Below are positions 57,701 to 64,000 of a stretch of DNA of 64,000 nt, in pieces. Within the stretch, counting starts at the first letter, position 1, and each line of letters opens with the position of its first letter. The position numbers and the translations under genes are program-made. Below the pieces are notes generated by a model that was given only the letters and a program-made list of their open reading frames with translations, was not told the DNA's origin and did not search any database. Source of the stretch: Xanthostigma xanthostigma (lineage: Eukaryota; Arthropoda; Insecta; Raphidioptera; Raphidiidae); contig OY754464.1 in NCBI GenBank assembly GCA_963575645.1, forward strand, positions 27,605,501 to 27,669,500, read 5' to 3'.

Positions 57701-60700
57701 TACCATTATTATATAAAAAAACACCGTTATGATATATATCTCTTCTGCGCATGCGCCGATTTCCTCCAAAAACAATATGGCTCTTCATATTTGCATACTA
57801 GCATACCAAACATCCTCCCAAAATTTGAGTTCAATCCGTATCGTGCTCACAGACAAACAAACGCACAAAGTTTTTTAAAAATATATTTTTTGGATTCAAG
57901 GGACCTCAAAACGAAAAAATATTGTATAATTTTGAAAAGTAATTTTTGACCTAAACTAGTACTATTCCTCAATTGTGGGTTGAAATGGTAATATATCATT
58001 CAAGGCAGTGGATGAGCGTAGCGAAAGGGGTGCAACGAAAAGAGAAAAATTGAAAATTTGCAGAGGGGAAAAAAATCAAAAAACCCCGCACAAACCTTAT
58101 GGAATTTGGTTCTCGGCTAAATTGATCGTAAATGGTTTTATTTTATAGTTTAAAGGTCACTAAGAAAAATTGTCCATGGGCGCATAGCCTAAAAACCAAT
58201 AGATTTTTAGCTACAGATATGTTTAGCGAGATTTTAGATATAGGGATATCCATTATCGCAAACAATAGAACAATACGATTGTGTTGACATCTGTTGAACG
58301 AACGTACAAACTGAAACCCTTGAAGTGTAGCTTAACAGGAACGAGGTAGGTAGGCAAATACACTGGAACATAATTTCTATTGTGTGACATTTACGTCTCT
58401 TTACAGTTGGAACGATAATGGTGAGAATCATCTGCTCTTCAACATGATCGCGGGGAGGGCGCCGTTGTTTTCGACGGTAACCGAATTGAACACGGGCCGT
58501 GCGATGATAGCGGGCGCCGGATTCGACACTTGGACGTTCCGAAGAGGATTCGACATATCCTTGCCTGTGTATAGTACACTTGTGCCGCGTAAGCGCATGT
58601 CCGATAACGTTGTCAGGTGAGTTTATCCAACATTTTTTTTGGTAAAAACTTAACTTTAGACTTAAAAAAAATGATTTTATTTTTCTCTAAATAATTCTTA
58701 CAGTATATATGTTACGCTCAAAGATCGAAAACGCTCAGTGAGCGGAAAAATAGCTCACAACGCGTTGTGGTCACAGTAAAACATCCACATGGCGAAATTC
58801 GTGTTATGGCTCTAATGAAAACGCGCACGACGCGTTGTGGCAATCACAGAAAGACCAAATAGCAAAATTCGTGTCGTGGCTGACATGCTATTCGATCTCA
58901 ACGCGTTGTGGCAATGAAGAAAAGCCATGACGCGTATGGATTATGGAATATTATTTGATTACGACGCACACTACTTTCCTGTATTTTTTCATCATTGGCC
59001 ATGTTTCTTGATTCTTCTATAACGTCAGTAATAACTTTCACGTTTAAATTCTGTAATTTGTTTAACTGTTCGTCATTTTCTATATTCTTCTCGTTGCATT
59101 TCATTTTGGTAATAGTAAATTTAGTCAAGTGATCTTGATAATTCATAATAAATTTATAATCTTTATCTGGTTCAGACTGCATATCGATTAAATCAACTTG
59201 ACATCTAGAATTCATGCAGTCAGATAGAATAGGTTTCACTACTAAATGTGATATGGTTAAAACAATGAATGCTCAGAACGCGTCATGGCTTTTTTTCATT
59301 GCCACAACGCGTTGAGATCGAATAGCATGTCGGCCACGACACGAATTTCGCTATTTGGTCTTTCTATGATTGCCACAACGCGTCGTGCGCGTTTTCATTA
59401 CAGCCACAACACGAATTTCGCAATGTGGATGTTTTACTGTGACCACAACGCGTTGTGAGCTATTTTTCCGCTCACTGAGCGTTTTCGATCTTTGAGCGTA
59501 ACATATACAAAAAAAGTACGAAAAGAATATTTCACCTCACGAATTCGTCATTTTCACGTTATTAGCATGACGCTCTAATAAACTGAGCTAAGCGGTCAAT
59601 TGATCGACAATCCCCGCATATACCTATCATGGAAAATACGCATTTGTGTCACTCATTTAATTTTCGTTTCATAAATTTTGTTGAGATGCTGCATAAGAAT
59701 TTTCACCTCAGTAAGGTTTTACTGTGAAAATACAAAAAAAAAATGCTTGAATTCGGTTAGATAGCTAACGTGCGTGCTGGCTTTGCTGCGCATGACGTAT
59801 ATCTAGGGATGAGCACCGAAAGAGAAACGTAACATCGATGTTAACATCGAATGATATTTTATGGCATCTGTAATGTTCTTTCTTTTAAACAACATAATTT
59901 AGTAGGTATTTAATTTGAAATAATTAATCTTTATTCGATGAAACATAGAACATTATTAATATAAATTTTTACATTAAAATTGTACAAAAAAATATTCTTA
60001 AAGTATTAGGTAACTTACAAGATAATTACATAATTGTAGGGCTGCACAATTTAGTACATAACAGCATCTAACCATCAATGTCAAAAACACGATCAGTTGC
60101 AAATCATCGGTTATTGATGTTGGTGAATTGTCGATCTAATTCAACAAAATTCGTAACTCTACGATTCCCAAGCAATGTACTATCTTACATTTTCATTATG
60201 CAAATGATAGATTAATTTAAACTCATTTAAAAACCTATAGTGAGGTTTTTCTCCAAAAAGTAATTTTATCGATGTTACAAAAACATTGATTGCGAAACAT
60301 TGATGACACCAAAACATTGGTGATTCGGCTGTAAAATATTGATAAGAAAAACATGAACATTAAAAGTAAAACATCAATTTTTTCGAAACATCGATTTCCG
60401 ATACTCATCCCTACGTATATCCGTTTGGTTTATCGTTTACTGTCTAAGAAAATTGAAATCAAAGCAAGTCCTAGATATTTTTAAATAAATAAAAATGTCA
60501 AGCTTCTCAGCGACTGACTATAAAATGTCGTCAATACTTTAGTTACACAGTGATAACGCCTTAATTGATCGTTCTCGGTTTGGTGGGAAATTAAAATGAG
60601 ATTATTTGTGAGAATATCGAAAAAATGTATAGTGGTTAGAGATGTGATTGAAACGGTGGAAATTGTTTCGAATAGATCATGGCTTGTGATATCGTCGGAG

Positions 60701-63700
60701 ACGGCGTTCAATCCCGATCACATGCACGAACTGCGTATCATAGAAGCCAACCATCCGGAGTTACTGATCCTCGGCGCCTGCGAGGAACCGACAAATCGGA
60801 CCGAACGATGCAGACACGGGTCTGACTCTACGCAGCGATTCAACTACCCTAACGTTCTTGAAAAAGCCACTTTCTGTTTGATCGTACGCGGAGCCAGACT
60901 CGGTAAGTTATCTGAAATCTTGATTTTTTTCCATCTGAACTGGGAAAGAGCGAGTTCTAAACTCGTCCACTAGGGATGCCAGTGAAAGAAGCGCTTTTCA
61001 AAATACAGTGATCTATTTCACCGTTAATTATTGATACTAGCTTTTTAATGTTGATACTGAAGGTTTTGTACTTTATTATGCTGATCACAAGCAATAAACG
61101 CTGATGATTAGCTGTCGTGTGACGAGTGTCTATAATCTACAATCTATTCACAATGGGCGTGTTTGGCCGAAGTAAGTACTTACTAAATTTAGTAAGGCAC
61201 TCACTATACTTACAAAATTTTCGGCCGGAACACAAAATAAGTGCTAACGCAGTAAGCATGGCTTAATATAAGACGCCATTTTGCTTATTGTTGGTGTAAA
61301 CAAAACAGACAGGAACAGACCTGTCATTTATTCATTTGCAACTATTTACATGAATTAAATTATATTGATAAATTTAGCACTGTCAATTATATTCAGTCTA
61401 TGAGGTTATGTACGGAATATAACGTAAACCAGTGTTTTGAGTTATGTATGTCAAGCCAGTAAGTCTGTCCTGGCCGAAAAGCGCTTTAGTCAGCTTGTAA
61501 GATTTTAATTTTTTATGCTAACTGGCTTACTAAGTTTAGTAAGTACTTACTTCGGCCAAACACGCCCATTGAAAGCAGATATTTGACAGTTCGTATTAGG
61601 TTAGGTTTCCGTGCGAAACTGTTTAAAAAAGGAGTTATGATACGCATGCGCGTGACCATTTAAGCACAGCCGTTCTCGTTTGCAATTTATTAAGAGAAAG
61701 GATGTAAGAACGAAAAAGTTGGTTTTCATTATTTGTTTACTCACGAGGAATGGTATGCACTGTTGAAAATTACAAATGTTGATAATATTATGAGGGGCGA
61801 CCTTATTTAAATAATAGTGTTGTTTAGCGTTTTTTTGAAAATTGAGGCAGTGTGAAAATCGTGCGAACTGGACATTGATATTTGACTAACGATTAAGCAA
61901 TCCCAGGCACCCCGACGCTTCTGGAAGCGATGGCCAGCAACTGCATTCCCGTAATCGTAGCCGACAACGTTGTCATGCCTTTCGCACCGTACATCGACTG
62001 GCGCCGAGCCGCCATTTTCATCTTGGAAAGGAACCTCAACACGCTGATGGAAGTTCTAAAGACTGTGTCCGATCAACACATCACCGAAATGCAGGAGCAG
62101 GTTCGATGGCTATATGACGTGTATTTCAGTTCTCTTAAGAGGATAACGGATACTGTGCTGCACATAATTCAAGATCGAATGTTTCCTCAAACTTCGAGGC
62201 TCTATGACGACTGGAATGTTATTCCGAACCAGGTACGGTATTTTGAGGTTGATTGATTGCACAGAATATTGTCAGAACATTTAGGCAGATATATGTCAAA
62301 GTTTTTATTATTATTGTTTTTACTAATCAGAGAAAAACAAATTATATCTCTAACATAAAAAACATCGTGTTTCAAGGTGAATTGCATGCAGAAAAATGTG
62401 GACTCTATGAAATAATAACTGTATGGAACTATAGCTTACCAAAAACTGCTGGATATTGCTAAAATTTTCCTCAAATACCTACAACCATATCTTAGAAATG
62501 TGCCATGTTTAAGATTTTTGACGTGATAACGTCTTATAAATTGATGAATCACCAATCTTATAAATTGATAAAACACCGGCTTCTTGCACGAAAAAGTGTA
62601 ACGTTCCTAACGTTCCGCCTGACCCTGTGCGTGCTTTTCTCGAAAACGGCCCTAACGATTTGGATGAAATTTACTGAAAAGGGATTTTGGGGGGCAAAAA
62701 ATCGTTTTAGCTAGGTCTCATCTCTCGAAAAAATCGTTTTCATACAAATTTTATCATTATAAAAATCAATTTTTTGACGTATGAAAATACTTAAATATTG
62801 TAAGTAGGTTTTGGAATTTTATATAAACAGTGAAGCAATTGTTTTCAAAATATTATGACAGCTAATCTTTGAGACTTAAAATAAATACGAAAGAAAGAAA
62901 GTTAAAAAAACAATTATATTATAGGTGGTGAGTAATTTAAATAAATAAAATTAACCTAAATTTGAAGCGAAAGATGCAATATCATAGATTCGAATTATTA
63001 TAATTATTATATAAATTTAGATTATGTATTACGGAATACGTTATCACGTAAAACTATCGTCCGTAAACCGACTTTACAGACAACCAATTTTTTTAAAAAC
63101 AAAATTGCGATAAGAAAAAAATTTATCGCAATGTGCCCAAAATCGTATGTTTGGGGAGGTTACAATTGAGATAGAGACTTGAAATTTTGGTTTTATTATT
63201 TATTTAAAAACTTTTGAACTCGTGGGCACATTAATATTATAATATAAACATTTTAATCTACGCGATTTGCAAAATATCCTTCAAATTTTGAGCAAGATCG
63301 ATTTAAAATTTTACAGCGAATTTCTTATAAAATAATTTTAGTCGCTATTTAAAAACACTTGCAACTTAAATTTTCTGGCGTTACGTTGTGCAACCCAACG
63401 TGAATATTTCTTTTGTAATATTTGCATTAAACTGCATCATTACATTGGGAAATTCTTGTAGAGTGAAAGTGGCTCCGCCCTACGCGACCATTGTGAACTA
63501 TATCTGACAGTTCTTTTCACCTACAATGTCCATTTACGGTGTTTTTGTACGTTTTTAATGCTGTTCTTACAAAGTATTGCGTGTAACTCAGATGGGATTG
63601 GCGGTTGTGACTGCCTCCCTCGCCGCACTCATGTGGCGAACTTCACATTCGTCACAAACGTCAATGTTCTGTCGTAATAACACAATGTACTGTTGAATCA

Positions 63701-63909
63701 ATTCATTTATCCGACTTTTTTTTAACAGAGAGCGGAAAATCCCCTGTTTTTGCCGGTGACTGCAAGCCGATCTCAAGGCTTCACCGCTGTTGTTTTGACG
63801 TACGACCGCGTCGAGAGCTTATTTACGCTTATTCAGAAACTTTCACGAGTCCCCAGCTTAATGAAAATACTCGTTGTGTGGAACAACCAGAAAAAATCAC
63901 CACCCCAGT
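48714..63909 (+). CDS. EXT2: Exostosin-2, heparan sulfate polymerase (partial)
   Basis: EXT2 (sotv in Drosophila) is a Golgi type II membrane protein. With EXT1 it elongates heparan sulfate by adding GlcA and GlcNAc. Exons: 48714-49264, 58407-58616, 60676-60902, 61907-62232, 63729-63909. All have GT..AG borders and matching phases, giving about 498 of some 710 residues. Exon 1 has an ATG start, a membrane span at about residues 26-47 ([18 protein letters not shown]) and NCFNVYRCG. The exostosin domain (GT47) runs through [54 protein letters not shown] and [15 protein letters not shown]. The last exon opens the GT64 domain ([27 protein letters not shown]). The catalytic DDD region lies beyond the edge. 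Intron 1 is 9.1 kb with many transposons. It is transcribed divergently from the SLC22 gene. Confidence 0.96.
50038..50653. repeat. Foldback element of 616 bp in EXT2 intron 1
   Basis: Arms of about 285 bases (50038-50325 and 50373-50653) are inverse copies around a loop of about 45. The ends are TACGGAAGCCGGGTTGGC and its complement, flanked on both sides by GTAATC, a possible 6-bp target duplication. The arms hold GCGTGCACGCGTTAACATGT. A separate small hairpin (TACTGATTGCCTAC) lies just left, at about 50004-50036. Confidence 0.78.
51197..51444 (-). repeat. Dispersed family A, short copy
   Basis: It has both family ends (TTGACGTGATAACGTCTTAT and TTTACAGACAACCAATT) and the short middle with GCAAGCGAGAGCGCGGTAT, also seen at 40731-40950. 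Confidence 0.68.
52882..53405. mobile_element. Degenerate hAT-type element
   Basis: The ends CAGAGGCTCCCAAATTTTT and ACCACTTTGGGAAT are inverse in part, and the interior has GTAGACCACTTGCC and TAGACCCCCATTTTC motifs typical of hAT MITEs. The target duplication is not preserved. Confidence 0.55.
54988..55343. mobile_element. hAT-type MITE, TSD GGTGAAGT
   Basis: CAGTGCCGTAAATAG and CTATTTACGGCACTG are exact inverse ends. GGTGAAGT lies at 54980-54987 and 55344-55351. It is 356 bp in intron 1 of EXT2. Confidence 0.9.
55640..55929. mobile_element. MITE with 22-bp inverted ends
   Basis: GAAGTCTGTAACCAGGAGAC and its exact complement at 55908-55929 bound a 290-bp unit. Overlapping open frames on both strands inside have no recognised homology. 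No target duplication is clear. Confidence 0.6.
55990..56180 (+). repeat. Relative of the repeat at 3420
   Basis: CCCGTCCGGTTTCACCCGGG, AAAAGAACGAATGGGG and ATCTTAGTTT match 3445-3530 in order. The tail differs. Confidence 0.45.
56290..56375 (-). mobile_element. tRNA-like sequence (SINE or pseudogene)
   Basis: On the minus strand AATCTATAGAGCATGCGACT, a loop with GTC (Asp-like anticodon) and a perfect T arm (CGTGGGTTCGCGCCCCACG) are seen. The acceptor strands CCTCAGG and GTTGGGC do not pair and the anticodon stem is imperfect, so it is unlikely to make a working tRNA. Confidence 0.5.
56850..57052. mobile_element. Partial hAT-type MITE
   Basis: It ends CCCCATTATCGATACGGCCCTG (in two parts CCCCATTATCG and ATACGGCCCTG) and shares TTCTAGAAGTAATTTGTGGA-type sequence with 7783-8081. 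The other terminus is missing. Confidence 0.5.
58710..59503 (-). mobile_element. Ginger-like DNA transposon with integrase fragment
   Basis: Terminal inverted repeats of about 228 bases (58710-58937 and 59277-59503) start TGTTACGCTCAAAGATCG and contain several ACGCGTTGTGG motifs. TATA duplications flank the element (58706-58709 and 59504-59507). The minus-strand interior encodes a piece like the integrase domain of KRBA2-like/Ginger proteins ([20 protein letters not shown], then NYQDHLTKF). TG..CA ends, a 4-bp target and a gypsy-like integrase all fit the Ginger group of cut-and-paste elements. Most of the transposase is absent, so this copy is non-autonomous. It lies in intron 2 of EXT2. Confidence 0.75.
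59804..60413. mobile_element. hAT-type element, TSD CGTATATC
   Basis: TAGGGATGAGCACCGAAAG and CGATACTCATCCCTA are inverse ends with exact CGTATATC at 59796-59803 and 60414-60421. The ends resemble those of 2389-3097. There is no transposase. Confidence 0.87.
61151..61571. mobile_element. MITE with about 45-bp inverted ends
   Basis: CAATGGGCGTGTTTGGCCGA and GTAAGTACTTACTAAATTTA on the left are mirrored at 61527-61571. The 421-bp unit fills much of intron 3-4 of EXT2 (between exons 60676-60902 and 61907-62232). No clear target duplication was found. Confidence 0.68.
62517..63090 (-). repeat. Dispersed family A, copy with a different middle
   Basis: The family ends are at 62517-62640 (TTGACGTGATAACGTCTTAT) and 63015-63090 (TTACAGACAACC). 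The 375-base middle does not match other copies. Either a replacement or an insertion occurred. Confidence 0.6.
63440..63690 (+). repeat. Dispersed repeat next to a splice acceptor
   Basis: It matches 24655-24965 through TTGTGAACTATATCTGACAG, GTGTAACTCAGATGG-like and GCGAACTTCACATTCGTCAC-like motifs. The exon begins about 40 bases further on (63729). Confidence 0.5.
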
Positions 63910-64000
63910 GTAAGTTGTTTTGAAATCTTTATTGTCAACAGTTAAAAAAAGAGAGCCTAATTACGTTTAGAAGTCACATGGTAGAAGTGAAACTTTTTGA

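Noticed and set aside
1-64000. LTR retrotransposons or other virus-like elements
   Set aside because: I saw no long terminal direct repeats, capsid, protease or envelope-like frames. The one integrase-like piece is inside an inverted-repeat DNA transposon.

Overview
This is a 64-kb piece of an AT-rich, intron-rich insect genome crowded with transposons. Arthropod identity rests on two insect gene families, a ZAD-type zinc-finger protein and an RR-type cuticular protein, and on arthropod-like copies of conserved animal genes (SAP18, RCAN/sarah, an SLC22 transporter, EXT2). The order is not settled by the sequence. A hemipteran would fit the hAT-rich, low-GC landscape, but this is a guess.

Layout. 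(1) 1-540, minus: the 5' two exons of a ZAD zinc-finger gene that runs off the left edge. (2) 541-9000: intergenic, mostly transposon copies. (3) 9247-25263, plus: a secreted cuticular protein. I assign its 21-base first coding exon at 9247-9267, 12.35 kb upstream of exon 2, because it completes a signal peptide in frame next to a consensus donor. (4) 25707-26489, minus: SAP18, convergent with the cuticular gene. (5) 27147-27848, plus: sarah/RCAN, whose coding region has no introns, divergent from SAP18 across a 657-bp shared promoter region. (6) 31882-43762, minus: an SLC22 organic-ion transporter in three coding exons. Its first exon, found at 43717-43762, makes a continuous 562-codon frame. 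(7) 48714 to the right edge, plus: EXT2, five exons giving about 498 of some 710 residues.

The genes do not form a pathway. They are ordinary neighbours: cuticle structure, chromatin/splicing (SAP18), calcineurin regulation (RCAN), solute transport, and heparan sulfate synthesis (EXT2). The compact block is 25.2-27.9 kb. The long introns of the cuticular, SLC22 and EXT2 genes hold most of the mobile DNA.

Mobile DNA. At least fifteen short hAT-type elements still show their 8-bp target duplications. Others are a Tigger/pogo-like element (TA), a Harbinger-like MITE (TAA) inside a tRNA-derived SINE, a Ginger-like element with about 228-bp terminal repeats and a piece of integrase (TATA), a LINE 3' end with a TATC tail, long foldback hairpins, and a six-copy family of unknown class. 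I saw no LTR retrotransposon or other virus-like element, no CRISPR array and no functional tRNA gene. The most unusual items are the two remote first exons, the foldback hairpins inside introns, the Ginger-like element, and the unclassified repeat family with ACGTGATAACG near both ends.
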